64,000 bases of DNA from JBBSGD01 sp038254435 (GCA_038254435.1 JBBSGD010000003.1:26722-90721); one strand, 5' to 3'; counted from the stretch's first letter, positions 27,276-35,541 are shown. Notes: generated by a model from the sequence alone, not told the origin. Numbers and translations: made by a program.

Positions 27276-27352
27276 TGGTACGCCCGGAGGGATTCGAACC
27301 CCCGACCTTCCGGTCCGTAGCCGGACGCTCTAATCCGCTGAGCTACGGGCGC
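27276..27352 (-). tRNA. tRNA-Arg (anticodon ACG)
   Basis: A 77-nt gene on the minus strand: acceptor GCGCCCG/CGGGCGT, D stem GCTC/GAGC, anticodon stem TCCGG/CCGGA with loop CTACGGA (anticodon ACG), T loop TTCGAAT, discriminator A and encoded CCA. A34 is the target of TadA, whose gene lies nearby. Confidence 0.96.
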
Positions 27353-27414
27353 ATGGGGGCACTGTAACGCGCGACGGGCCGCAAGCAAGACGGTGCGGGC
27401 GGGTGAAGCTACAG

Positions 27415-27504
27415 CGGAGGCGCGGGGATTTGAACCCCGGAAGGAGCTATAAACCCCTTAACGCATTAGCAGTGCGCTCCCTTCGGCCGCTCGGGCACGC
27501 CTCC
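27415..27504 (-). tRNA. tRNA-Ser (anticodon GCT)
   Basis: A 90-nt gene on the minus strand: acceptor GGAGGCG/CGCCTCC, anticodon stem GCGCA/TGCGT with loop CTGCTAA (anticodon GCT), long variable arm, T arm CGGGG-TTCAAAT-CCCCG. CCA is not encoded. It reads AGC/AGU. Confidence 0.95.
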
Positions 27505-27533
27505 GCCACGCATCATAGAGGAATGGGTTCCGC

Positions 27534-28133
27534 CTACAGGTAGGTCCCCTCGCCGCCTCCGTGGGGCTGCCCGGGCTGCCCGGAGGGGAGGCTGCGACGG
27601 CGCATCTCCTCGAACTGTGCTCGCGCCTCCATCTGCTGGGCGAACAGCATGGCTTGGATGCCGTGGAAGAGCCCCTCGAGCCACCCCACGAGCTGAGCGT
27701 GGGCGACGCGCAGCTCCGCGTCGCTGGGCGTGCGGGCGTTAAAGGGCGGGCTGAGGCGGTCGAGCTCCTCGCTCAGCTCCGGGGACAGGACCCCGGCCAG
27801 CTCTTTCACCGACGTCTCGTAGATATCGCGTAGCCGTTGGCGGCTGTCCTCGTCGAGCGGGGCCTGGCGAACCTCATCGAGCAGCTGGCGCACCATCGAT
27901 CCGATCCGCATGACCTTCGCGGGAGACTGGACGGCCTCGTGCTCGGCGCGGTCCTCTTCGCCGAGCGGCGTAGGCAGCCCCTCCGCCTGGTTACCGGCCT
28001 CGTTACCGGCCTCGTTACCGGCCTCGTTACCGGCCTCGTTCCCGGCGAGAGTGGACTCGTCCTCCGGACGTCTGTCTTGCATGGCACCCCAATATGTAGA
28101 GAGTCTTGCGTGGGCCTCCTCGGGCGCGACCAT
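27534..28133 (-). CDS. bpa: Bacterial proteasome activator Bpa/PafE
   Basis: About 199 residues from ATG 28131-28133 (GTG 28148 and ATG 28082 are alternatives). The core VMRIGSMVRQLLDEVRQAPLDE through LSPPFNARTPSDAELRVAHAQLVGWLEGLFHGIQA matches the four-helix-bundle Bpa family, and the C terminus GEGTYL supplies the HbYX-like docking motif (GQYL in M. tuberculosis). Bpa forms dodecameric rings that open the 20S proteasome without ATP for unfolded substrates. The N-terminal tail carries an NEAG tetrapeptide repeat. Proteasome subunit genes are not in the window. Confidence 0.9.
   Translation of the reverse strand: MVAPEEAHARLSTYWGAMQDRRPEDESTLAGNEAGNEAGNEAGNEAGNQAEGLPTPLGEEDRAEHEAVQSPAKVMRIGSMVRQLLDEVRQAPLDEDSRQRLRDIYETSVKELAGVLSPELSEELDRLSPPFNARTPSDAELRVAHAQLVGWLEGLFHGIQAMLFAQQMEARAQFEEMRRRSLPSGQPGQPHGGGEGTYL
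27990..28037. repeat. Four perfect 12-bp tandem units inside bpa
   Basis: The unit GTTACCGGCCTC repeats four times without change, followed by a degenerate fifth (28038-28049). In the bpa frame each unit encodes four residues (E-A-G-N), in the disordered N-terminal tail, so copy number can change without breaking the frame. Confidence 0.93.
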
Positions 28134-28199
28134 ACCGCCTTCGTACACGCCTGCTCAGTCCCCGGAGCGTGCCGTTCCTGCACTTAGGATCAGACGGCC

Positions 28200-28388
28200 A
28201 TGAGCTCCCTCAACCTCTTTCTTCTCGCACTGGCGATAGCCCTATTCGTGCTCGGTCTCAGGGCCCAACAGCTCAATTCGTTCATCGCAGACATCCTCAT
28301 CCTGGTCGCGCTGTCAGTGCTCTTCTACGTAGTCTTCGTGCGCATTGCCCCGAGTAAGGGTGACCCGCCGAGAAAGTCCCCCAAATAG
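28200..28388 (+). CDS. Small two-helix membrane protein
   Basis: 62 residues, mostly two hydrophobic helices (LFLLALAIALFVLGL and ILILVALSVLFYVVFV) with a basic C terminus (KGDPPRKSPK). It starts 66 bp from the divergent bpa gene. No family is recognised; the codon pattern and clean start after AGGATCAGACGGCC support a real gene. Confidence 0.6.
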   Translation: MSSLNLFLLALAIALFVLGLRAQQLNSFIADILILVALSVLFYVVFVRIAPSKGDPPRKSPK

Positions 28389-28423
28389 CGCCGGCGCCCG
28401 AGTCGCGCGGGAGTCGCATCGCC

Positions 28424-29176
28424 TCAGTCGAGAAGCAGCTCGACCGCCACTATTACCCCCACCACGATGACTACGTAGCGCAGTCCCTTCCCGGGGAGCC
28501 GGCGGGCAACCACCGCTCCAATCTGTCCCCCGATTACCGAGCCGGCAGCGAGCAGCAGAGCCGCCTCCCAATCGACGCGGGACACGATGATGAAGACCAC
28601 AGCCGCGACCATGTTGACGACCGCCTGGAGGACGTTCTTGAGGGCGTTCAACCGCTGCATGTCGTCCGCCACGAAGATCGCCAGGAGCGCAATGAGGATC
28701 ACGCCCTGGGCGGCGCCGAAGTAGCCCCCATAGACGCTGCTGAGAAACACCGTCACGATGAGGCCGCCGCGGCCCCCGGCCGTCGCGGTGGCGGCGAGTC
28801 CGAGCTTGGCCGACAGCCACGGCTGGACTGCCATCAATGCACAGGCGAGGAGGATGAGCCACGGGACGACCGCCTCGAATGCCCGGGGCGGAAGGGCGAG
28901 GAGTAGCACCGCTCCCGTGATTGCCCCAAGGGTGCCAGCGGGCACCAGGAAAAGCAACCGGGACCTCGTGGCCGACAGCTCCCGGCGATAGCCGACGGCG
29001 CCGGAGATGGATCCCGGAAAGAGCCCCACCGTGTTGCTGACGTTGGCCAGCACCGGGGGTAGTCCAACTGCGAGAAGCGTCGGGAAGGTGATGAGAGAGC
29101 CGGACCCGACGATGGTGTTGACGACGCCGGCGGCGAGCCCCGCGGCGATGACCGCGGCGATCTGGAGCGACGTCAT
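28424..29176 (-). CDS. TauE/SafE-family sulfite/organic anion exporter
   Basis: 250 residues from ATG 29174-29176; a longer open frame upstream looks non-coding. About eight hydrophobic helices with the family's repeated glycine patterns: GLAAGVVNTIVGSGSLITFP near the N terminus and SVYGGYFGAAQGVILIALL in the middle. Members export sulfite, sulfoacetate or related anions; the substrate here is unknown. The gene faces the small membrane protein gene tail-to-tail. Confidence 0.88.
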   Translation of the reverse strand: MTSLQIAAVIAAGLAAGVVNTIVGSGSLITFPTLLAVGLPPVLANVSNTVGLFPGSISGAVGYRRELSATRSRLLFLVPAGTLGAITGAVLLLALPPRAFEAVVPWLILLACALMAVQPWLSAKLGLAATATAGGRGGLIVTVFLSSVYGGYFGAAQGVILIALLAIFVADDMQRLNALKNVLQAVVNMVAAVVFIIVSRVDWEAALLLAAGSVIGGQIGAVVARRLPGKGLRYVVIVVGVIVAVELLLD

Positions 29177-29384
29177 CAGACGCGCGCTCCCGGTGGCGCA
29201 GTTCTGGGCGCGGTGCGCGTTCCGCGCTGTGATGACTCGCCGAGCGGCCCCGCAACCATGGCTCGACCCTAAACGCCGCCACCGCCGGGGCCGAGGTGGG
29301 AAGCTCGGCGCGGGGCGCGGCGTTTGCAAGAGAGACGGCGCATTCGGCGCGCGCAGCCACTATGGAAGGAAGGTGTGTTGGGCC

Positions 29385-30305
29385 GTGACAAACGAGGTCA
29401 GAGCGTCTGCAGCCGGCGCAATGCCGGCCAACTCCACAACGTGGCAGCAGCCGATACATCCGGACACCGGTCTCGGCCCGGTGTCGTTGATGGTGGCCGA
29501 TCTCGAGCGAATGCAGGGCTTCTATGCGAACGCCATCGGCCTGCAGGTGGTGAACCACTCCGGCGACGTGGTGCGGCTTGGATGTGGTGACACTGCTCTC
29601 ATCGAGCTCATCGGCGACCCGGATGCTAGGGTGCGGCCGCGCGGGACCACGGGGCTGTTTCATGTCGCCGTCTTGACCCCGGATCGCACCGAGCTCGCAC
29701 GCGCCATTCGCCGCGTCCTTGGCACCGGTTGGTCGTTCTCGGGAGCCTCGGACCATCTCGTGAGCGAGGCCATGTACCTCGACGATCCCGAGGGCAACGG
29801 AATCGAGATATACCGCGACCGGCCTCGCAACGAATGGCGCTATGTCGACGGACAGGTGGCCATGGCCACGCTGCCCCTTGACATCGACGGCGTCCTGGCC
29901 GAGCTCGGCGACAAGGACGCGCCCTCACAATTGTCCCCGGCCACCCGCATCGGCCACGTCCATCTGCAGGTCGCAGACCTCGCTGCGGCCGAAGCCTTTT
30001 ACAGCGGGATCCTCGGGTTCGAGGTCACCGTGCGCGGCTACTCGGGTGCGCTGTTCGTGTCTGCAGGCGGCTATCACCATCACATCGGGCTTAACACCTG
30101 GGCGAGCCGGGCCGCCGCCGCCCCGCCGCCGGGCGCAAGGGGGCTTTCGTTGTTCGAGATCGTGCTCCCGAATGCACAGGAGCGGGACCGACTCAAACGG
30201 CGGCTGCACGACGCCGGCGCCGCAGTCGAGGCGGTCGAAAACAACGTCGTCACCCAGGACCCCTTCGCCAACCGCATCCGCCTGAGCGCCCCTGTATCGA
30301 GCTGA
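29385..30305 (+). CDS. Two-domain VOC protein (CatE-like extradiol dioxygenase family)
   Basis: 306 residues from GTG 29385 (GTG 29373 possible). Two vicinal-oxygen-chelate domains: the first begins LGPVSLMVADLERMQGFYANAI, where the usual metal His is Ser; the second begins IGHVHLQVADLAAAEAFYSGIL and supplies His, then YHHHIGLNTW and FEIVLP (Glu). This is the pattern of type I extradiol dioxygenases, whose active metal site lies in the C-terminal domain. Similar to Bacillus CatE (catechol 2,3-dioxygenase); the substrate is unproven. Confidence 0.85.
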   Translation: MTNEVRASAAGAMPANSTTWQQPIHPDTGLGPVSLMVADLERMQGFYANAIGLQVVNHSGDVVRLGCGDTALIELIGDPDARVRPRGTTGLFHVAVLTPDRTELARAIRRVLGTGWSFSGASDHLVSEAMYLDDPEGNGIEIYRDRPRNEWRYVDGQVAMATLPLDIDGVLAELGDKDAPSQLSPATRIGHVHLQVADLAAAEAFYSGILGFEVTVRGYSGALFVSAGGYHHHIGLNTWASRAAAAPPPGARGLSLFEIVLPNAQERDRLKRRLHDAGAAVEAVENNVVTQDPFANRIRLSAPVSS

Positions 30306-30306
30306 C

Positions 30307-30344
30307 GCCGGTTCGCAGCCCTTGAGCCGGTTCGCAGCCCTTGA
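30307..30344. repeat. Perfect 19-bp tandem duplication upstream of a secreted-protein gene
   Basis: GCCGGTTCGCAGCCCTTGA occurs twice head-to-tail (30307-30325 and 30326-30344), just after the VOC stop and about 130 bp before the next start. Confidence 0.92.
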
Positions 30345-30476
30345 GAGGAGTTGGGCTGGGTGCGGAGAACTACTCGTTCGAGGCCCTCGGCCTCCCGTGT
30401 GATGGCGGTAGCTTGCAGAGTGCGACCTCGGCCGGCCTCGGACGCAGCGAAATCAAGCGGACTCAGGAGTGATGAC

Positions 30477-31865
30477 ATGCCCACTGCACGGCGGATTCGC
30501 AACTTCGCGGCCCTCATTACGCTTGCGGCACTCGCCGCGGCGCCGGTAGCCGCTACCGCTCAGACACCCGGAGGCGGGGTAGTCACTCAAGCAACGGTGA
30601 TCAAGCTCAACGTCAAGCCGACCAGCCGCACCTACCCTGTGTTCAACGCCGCCGGTCAGAAGGTAGGTGCGAAGAGCTGGCGCGTCACCACGGCGGGCGG
30701 CAACTGCTGTGAGGTCTACATCACGGCTGGCGCCGGCGGCCGGCTCATCGAGTTCGGCGGCACCTATCCGATCTATTCGGACGATCGCGGCATCAGCTGG
30801 TATCAGGTGACGCCGGTCACGCCTCTTATCAACGGCGAGGGCGCAGTAGTTGCCGGCCCCGGTGGAAGCATCGAGGCGATCGGCTGGGACGCGTACTCCG
30901 GGGACCACCTCCAGTCGTTCAAGTACGACCCGGCGACCAAGTCCTGGGACGTCGCGGAGGTGACGCTGCACCAGCCCTTCTACGACCGGCCGTGGATCAC
31001 GCTGGCGCGGGGGCCGTTCACGATCGACGGGCAGAAGGTTCCCTACGTCACCGTCGTACGCGGGGGTTATCCCTTCAAGGACCCGGAGCTGCTCAGCACC
31101 GACGGCCTCACTTACTCGCGAGTCACGAGTCCCGGGATCGATGAGCTCTCCACCTCCCCGGCGTCGGGGCCTGTGAAGGGTGCCGCATCGCCTGCCAGCC
31201 ACAACCCGATCGCCGACTACTGGCAGCCGCACCCCGGCGCGGGAACGATTCCGCTGTCCGGTGGAGGCTTGCTGCAGCGCACCCAGCCCAACGACGGAGA
31301 CCTTGCAACCTGCGGCCTCTCGCGCCTGCGCCAGATGGACGGCAAGTGGCAGTGCTACTCGCTGCCAACCAAGGTGAGGGGCACGGTGCGCCAGGACTCA
31401 CGGGGCTGGCTCACACAGGTAGCGCCCGCGGCGGACGGTAAGTCGCTCGGCCTGAAGCTCTCCAAGGATGGAGGGACCACGTGGTCGGCGCCCATCGCGT
31501 TGCGCCCTCCCAACCACGGCACGCTCGAGGCCAGCAACTACGACGTCAAGGTCAACGGAGCTCTCGGGGTCGCTGCCGTATCGGCTCGCTTCGACAACGC
31601 CAAGAGCCAGGGGCAGGACATGCTCTTCCGGGTAAACGTCGGCTCGCTGTCGCCGAAGGTGACCGAGATCGAGTACCTCGGCAAGGGCGACATCAACACG
31701 GCAAACGACGCCGGCGGCTCCGCCGGCGACAGGTTCGACTACGCGACCGTGGCGATCCTCCCCGACGGGTCCCTTACCGCCTCATTCCAGGACAGCACGA
31801 CGCTGGCAAGCGGTTCGCAGACCAAGCACGATCCTTGGCTCGCAGTCGAGAGCTCGGGGAACTAG
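30477..31865 (+). CDS. Secreted Asp-box propeller protein
   Basis: 462 residues from ATG 30477, preceded by AGGAG at 7 bp. A signal peptide is clear: basic MPTARRIRN, hydrophobic FAALITLAALAAAPVA, cleavage near ATAQT. The mature part has Asp-box motifs (YSDDRGISWYQV, LSKDGGTTWSAP) and many short strands, so it is a sialidase-fold beta-propeller outside the cell. No catalytic triad is recognisable. Unrelated in detail to the cytoplasmic propeller at 9969-11084. Confidence 0.8.
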   Translation: MPTARRIRNFAALITLAALAAAPVAATAQTPGGGVVTQATVIKLNVKPTSRTYPVFNAAGQKVGAKSWRVTTAGGNCCEVYITAGAGGRLIEFGGTYPIYSDDRGISWYQVTPVTPLINGEGAVVAGPGGSIEAIGWDAYSGDHLQSFKYDPATKSWDVAEVTLHQPFYDRPWITLARGPFTIDGQKVPYVTVVRGGYPFKDPELLSTDGLTYSRVTSPGIDELSTSPASGPVKGAASPASHNPIADYWQPHPGAGTIPLSGGGLLQRTQPNDGDLATCGLSRLRQMDGKWQCYSLPTKVRGTVRQDSRGWLTQVAPAADGKSLGLKLSKDGGTTWSAPIALRPPNHGTLEASNYDVKVNGALGVAAVSARFDNAKSQGQDMLFRVNVGSLSPKVTEIEYLGKGDINTANDAGGSAGDRFDYATVAILPDGSLTASFQDSTTLASGSQTKHDPWLAVESSGN

Positions 31866-31926
31866 CCTCCCGGCACCCGAGAAGCCGAACCCGAGGCGCC
31901 GCCCGGCGACCGCTAGGGTGGCGGCC

Positions 31927-32361
31927 ATGACGACCGACGAGGACGAGGTCGCGCGGCGTTGCGGCGAAGCGATGTACGCGCGCGACAAGGCGTCGCAACA
32001 CCTCGGGATCGAGATCGTCGATGTCGCTCCCGGCCGGGCCAGCGCCCGCATGGCAATAACCGAGCTGATGGTCAACGGTCACGACATCGCTCACGGCGGC
32101 TACGTGTTCCTTCTTGCGGACACCGCGTTTGCCTTCGCCTGCAACACCTACAACGTCGTGACCGTCGCAGCAGCAGCCGAAGTCGTCTTCGTGGCCGCGG
32201 CGCGCCTCGGGGACGAGCTCGTGGCCGACGCGGCAGAGCGCGTGCGTTTCGGACGCAGCGGCATCTACGACGTAACGGTCAGGCGAGGCGACGGCGCCGT
32301 CGTCGCCGAGTTTCGCGGCACCAGCCGCTCCCGGCGCGAGCCCCTCCTTCCCGGCGAGTGA
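31927..32361 (+). CDS. PaaI-type hotdog thioesterase
   Basis: 144 residues from ATG 31927 (GTG 31918 adds three). Hotdog fold with the PaaI signature VNGHDIAHGGYVFLLADTAFAFACN, in which the Asp of LADTAFA is the usual catalytic residue. Typical members hydrolyse (hydroxy)phenylacetyl-CoA as a release valve for the aerobic paa pathway, but no other paa gene is nearby, so the acyl-CoA is not assigned. Confidence 0.9.
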   Translation: MTTDEDEVARRCGEAMYARDKASQHLGIEIVDVAPGRASARMAITELMVNGHDIAHGGYVFLLADTAFAFACNTYNVVTVAAAAEVVFVAAARLGDELVADAAERVRFGRSGIYDVTVRRGDGAVVAEFRGTSRSRREPLLPGE

Positions 32362-32407
32362 TCGGGCGCGTCGAGCCATCTGCATCGCCGCACCCATGCA
32401 GCGCCGC

Positions 32408-33193
32408 TCAGCTCCGCCGAAATCCCCCCTCGGAGTCAATCGTCTGGCCCGTTATCCACGCCGCCTCGTCGGTGCACAGCCACCCGACCAAGCGGGCCGC
32501 GTCCTCGGGCCGTCCCCACCGTCCAAACGGCATGCTCCCGAGGACCGACTGGTAGGTCTCGCGGCACGCCCAACCCGTGTCGGTGGGTCCGGGATTGACG
32601 GTGTTCACGGTTACGCCGCGCCCAGCGAGATGCGCGGCCAGAGTGGCCGTCACCCCCTGGACTGCGGCCTTCGAGGACGCGTAGGGCACCTCGGTGAGCA
32701 TCGGCGCCAAATGCTGACCCGAGCTCATGAGAACCACGCGGCCTCCCGCGCGAGCATCGTCGTGCTGCGCCGCCCAGGCCTTGATCAGCAGCAGCGTCGC
32801 GCTCGAGTTGACACGGTAGCTGGCCTCGAGCTCCTCGGCCGTGAGCTCGTCGAGGCTCTGCGAAGAGCTCCGTGCGTGATTGGCGATCACGATATCGAGG
32901 TGCCCCAGGACACCGAAAGCCTCGCTCACGAGCTCCTCGGGCGCTGAGGGGCCGGCAAGATCGAGCGCGAGGTGCTCGGCGCGGCGCCCGGACGCCGCCA
33001 GCTCGGTCACCAGCTCAGCGGGTTCGCTGGCGTCGTCGCCCCACGGCTGCCCGGCGTCGTGCGGGGCCCAGGAGTGGCAGAAGACATCGGCTCCGAGCAA
33101 GGACAGATGCCGCGCGATGGCAAAGCCGATCCCGGCGCGCCTGCTCACTCCCGTGATGAGCGCGCTCCTGCCCGCAAGGGGCTCGGGAGTCAA
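32408..33193 (-). CDS. Short-chain dehydrogenase/reductase
   Basis: 261 residues, TTG start. Classical SDR: cofactor motif ALITGVSRRAGIGFAIA (TGxxxGxG with one extra residue), IVIANHA (NNAG equivalent), Ser in VVLMSSGQH, catalytic PYASSKAAVQG (Tyr, Lys), and VNTVNPGPTDTGW. The end WITGQTIDSEGGF is typical of FabG-like enzymes. The substrate is unknown. Convergent with the thioesterase gene, 46 bp apart. Confidence 0.9.
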   Translation of the reverse strand: MTPEPLAGRSALITGVSRRAGIGFAIARHLSLLGADVFCHSWAPHDAGQPWGDDASEPAELVTELAASGRRAEHLALDLAGPSAPEELVSEAFGVLGHLDIVIANHARSSSQSLDELTAEELEASYRVNSSATLLLIKAWAAQHDDARAGGRVVLMSSGQHLAPMLTEVPYASSKAAVQGVTATLAAHLAGRGVTVNTVNPGPTDTGWACRETYQSVLGSMPFGRWGRPEDAARLVGWLCTDEAAWITGQTIDSEGGFRRS

Positions 33194-33323
33194 GGAGGAT
33201 ACCGCGACGAACCTCCTCTCTAGAGGCTCAGACCCTCACGACAGTGCTCGGCGCGTCGGATCCTCGCTCGTGTCCACGAGGTTGCCCCCGCCGTCGTCTT
33301 GTAGTCCGGTGTTGAGAACCACC

Positions 33324-34286
33324 TTAGCTCCGGCGTCCGATGACCGCCCAGCGGAACTGATGGTCCGCGTAGTAACTCCGTCTGTGTCCTATTGCCTTGT
33401 GCCAGTTGTAATTCTCGTCTTTGCCCGCGTTGCGCACCCTCGCGTTCGTGAAGATCATGTCCACGCCGTGTCCGCCGATCACTCGACGCACTGCATCTGT
33501 GAAGTCGTACGGATCGTGCTTGAGGGTCTTGTAGAAAGTGCTGTGCGGATGACAGTGGCGATGAACGCGGAACGCGCAATAGTCCTGATTGAAATCGCCG
33601 GCCACGACATAGGCGTTGCGGTGATGTCCGTAGCGCCGGCGTAGGTTGTTTGCGATGTGCTTCGACCACTTGTTCTTGTAGAACTGCGCCGCAGAGCGCG
33701 AACGGAAGCTCGAGGTGTTGTTGAAGTGAAGGCTCGCCAATGGGAGGCGCATCCCAGAAGCCCTTTCTCTTGCGAGCACGAAGGCGAACCGCCTGATCAC
33801 AAAGTTCGATCCCCGAGCCCGCGCCCAAGGCGCGTACTTACCCTTGACAAATCCACCCCCCGACAACCTCTCCATCGTGCTCTTATTGAGCAGGATCGCC
33901 GTCTCTGTGTGAACGTATCGGTGGGGTGCGACCTGGTGGGAAGGGCGGCGTCCGGGCTTCACCGCGACCACGTACTCGTTCCCAGTCCTAAGGGTAAACA
34001 AGCGGGCGACCCGCCGAGCGCTCTTCCTGCGCACCTCCTGGAGAAGAAAGACGTCGGGCCGAGCCGGTACTCGCTGAAGGACACGACCCGCAAACACCGC
34101 CAGCTCCCGCATGCTGGCGAGATCATGGTTTCCGTACGCTTCCTGGAGATTTGCATCGATCACCAGCACTCGACCCGGCGGAGTCTCGGCAACGGCGGCC
34201 GTTGCGACCTCGGCCTCGGTCGACCCCAAGACCATGAGCAACGCGCCGACGGCCGCCGCCAAGGCCAGCCGCGTTCGTCTCGTCAT
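33324..34286 (-). CDS. Secreted endonuclease/exonuclease/phosphatase-family protein
   Basis: 320 residues from ATG 34284-34286 with GAAGGGAAA upstream. Signal peptide: MTRRTRLALAAAVGALLMVLG. EEP-fold motifs follow: VFLLQEVRRKS (Glu), ASLHFNN, VVAGDFNQDY (Asp/Asn), VDMIFTN and YADHQFRWAVIG (final Asp-His). The set of metal-binding and catalytic residues appears complete, so it should be an active extracellular nuclease or phosphodiesterase. Divergent from the merR gene. Confidence 0.87.
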   Translation of the reverse strand: MTRRTRLALAAAVGALLMVLGSTEAEVATAAVAETPPGRVLVIDANLQEAYGNHDLASMRELAVFAGRVLQRVPARPDVFLLQEVRRKSARRVARLFTLRTGNEYVVAVKPGRRPSHQVAPHRYVHTETAILLNKSTMERLSGGGFVKGKYAPWARARGSNFVIRRFAFVLARERASGMRLPLASLHFNNTSSFRSRSAAQFYKNKWSKHIANNLRRRYGHHRNAYVVAGDFNQDYCAFRVHRHCHPHSTFYKTLKHDPYDFTDAVRRVIGGHGVDMIFTNARVRNAGKDENYNWHKAIGHRRSYYADHQFRWAVIGRRS

Positions 34287-34428
34287 GAATAATTTCCCTT
34301 CTTTTAGGCTCCCGCGGGACGGCACTTTTTACTCGTATTCCGCATTGGGTGCAAACGGATCGGCGGTGCCGCTCCCCGCCACGGACAACCAGCCGGTGCC
34401 CATAGCATCGGTATCTAAAAGGCGCCTC

Positions 34429-34459
34429 TTGACCTTGGAGTAAGGTCCAAGGTTTATCG
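34429..34459 (+). promoter_or_regulatory. MerR-type promoter with perfect dyad operator
   Basis: ACCTTGGA (34432-34439) and TCCAAGGT (34446-34453) form a perfect inverted repeat around GTAAGG. A -35 TTGACC (34429-34434) and a -10 TTATCG (34454-34459) are separated by 19 bp, the over-long spacer on which MerR regulators act. Transcription would begin within a few bases of the merR ATG at 34468, so the message is nearly leaderless. Confidence 0.85.
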
Positions 34460-34467
34460 TTGGTCGC

Positions 34468-34890
34468 ATGTCGCTCACCGTTTCCAGGCTCGCCCGGCAG
34501 GTAGGGCTGTCTGCCGACACCATCCGCTTCTACGAGCGCGAGGGCCTGCTCCCTGAGCCGCCCAGAACCGCATCCGGATACCGTGCGTACGAGCCCGAAA
34601 CGGTCGACCGGCTGCGCTTCATAAGGGGTGCTCAGCGCTTCGGCCTGAGGCTGCGGGAGGTTCGGGAGCTGCTCGAGATCCGGGACAAGGGCCAGTGCCC
34701 CTGCGGACACACCAGCGAGCTGGTCGACCTGCGGCTCCAGGAGATACACCGAGAGATCCAACGTCTGACCCAGCTCGAGAGCGAGCTGGTCCGGCTTGCC
34801 GGCAAGTTTCCGGCGGGGTGCATCGAGATTGGCCCCACAGGCTGGGCCTGCGAGACCGAGTTCATGAAGGGAGGTGACTGTTGTGGCTGA
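34468..34890 (+). CDS. MerR-family metal-responsive regulator
   Basis: 140 residues. N-terminal winged helix VSRLARQVGLSADTIRFYEREGLL, then RLRFIRGAQRFGLRLREVRELLEIRD, a dimerisation helix and a C-terminal metal loop. Cysteines sit at 77, 79, 118, 128, 138 and 139; 79, 118 and 128 match the ligand positions of the ZntR/CadR/MerR (Zn, Cd, Pb, Hg) sensors within a few residues, and the extra CxC and terminal CC are unusual. It probably controls its own operator and the Cys-rich peptide gene overlapping its 3' end. Confidence 0.92.
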   Translation: MSLTVSRLARQVGLSADTIRFYEREGLLPEPPRTASGYRAYEPETVDRLRFIRGAQRFGLRLREVRELLEIRDKGQCPCGHTSELVDLRLQEIHREIQRLTQLESELVRLAGKFPAGCIEIGPTGWACETEFMKGGDCCG

Positions 34891-34948
34891 AGGATGTCCC
34901 TGTTGTGGATGCCCCTGCGGCGACTGCGGCGGCAAGGGCTGTTGCTGA
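34883..34948 (+). CDS. 21-residue Cys-rich metallothionein-like peptide
   Basis: GTG 34883-34885 lies inside the last codons of merR and is preceded by GGGAGGTGA at ideal spacing (7-8 bp). The product is 21 residues with eight Cys at positions 5, 7, 8, 10, 12, 15, 20 and 21 (CPCCGCPCGDC and a terminal CC), no aromatic residue and several Gly, i.e. the composition of a metallothionein. It ends two bases before a strong terminator. Translational coupling to a metal-sensing MerR suggests metal buffering or chaperoning. It is too short for most gene finders. Confidence 0.75.
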   Translation: MAEGCPCCGCPCGDCGGKGCC

Positions 34949-34949
34949 C

Positions 34950-34978
34950 GAGAACCCCGCCCCTACGGCGGGGTTCTC
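34950..34978 (+). terminator. Strong hairpin terminator of the merR operon
   Basis: GAGAACCCCGCC (34950-34961) and GGCGGGGTTCTC (34967-34978) form a perfect 12-bp stem with loop CCTAC. A T tract is lacking, as is common in high-GC genomes. It immediately follows the Cys-rich peptide stop. Confidence 0.85.
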
Positions 34979-35154
34979 TCGGTAAAGGGGTCCCCCACGT
35001 CCATCGCCCGGCGGCCAAAGAACCAAAGCATCCCTTTTCGAGCACGTTGCCGCGCCCGCCCAACAGATCGCGCTCGAGGCCGGACCCAACCCAGCCCGAG
35101 GAGATCGCTCTTGAGCGGAGCGGAAGGGTGTGGCCGATTCCCACTACCGGACGG

Positions 35155-35541
35155 TCAAACCCTGATGACTCTGAGAACCGCAACGTCGACGTAGTGGTCA
35201 TTTTGCGTAACGACGGGTATGCCCAGCGATAGAGCGGTAGCCGCAATCCATGAGTCGTTCACGGGCATCCGCTGCCGGCTGTCCCGCAACAACAAGCGGA
35301 GCCGCGCCCAGGACTCGGCAACTCCGCCGTCGATGGGGATCGGTTCTAGAGCGAGCGCCTGGGTCAGGGTTGCGAGCCGGCGAGCGCGCGTTTCAACGTC
35401 GGTCGCCGCAAGCACCCCCGCGCGCAGCTCCCCGATGGTAATGACCGAGACGCCGATCTCGTCCGGAAGCGATTCGGCCTGGAGCGGCCGGCCAGACTCC
35501 TGCGCGATGAAGAGCGTGGTATCGGCGAGCCCACGGCTCAC
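35155..35541 (-). CDS. vapC: PIN-domain ribonuclease toxin (VapC type)
   Basis: 128 residues; GTG start overlapping the antitoxin stop (GTGA). PIN acidic residues are all in place: LADTTLFIAQE (Asp), ITIGELRAG (Glu), VNDSWIAATAL (Asp) and VVTQNDHYVDV (Asp). VapC toxins cleave specific tRNA or rRNA in Mg2+-dependent fashion. It pairs with the Phd/YefM-like antitoxin immediately upstream. Confidence 0.92.
   Translation of the reverse strand: MSRGLADTTLFIAQESGRPLQAESLPDEIGVSVITIGELRAGVLAATDVETRARRLATLTQALALEPIPIDGGVAESWARLRLLLRDSRQRMPVNDSWIAATALSLGIPVVTQNDHYVDVAVLRVIRV

Noticed and set aside
27990..28049. Short regular repeats suggestive of a CRISPR array
   Set aside because: Twelve-base units without spacers, in frame within bpa. 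No cas genes and no CRISPR array elsewhere in the window.
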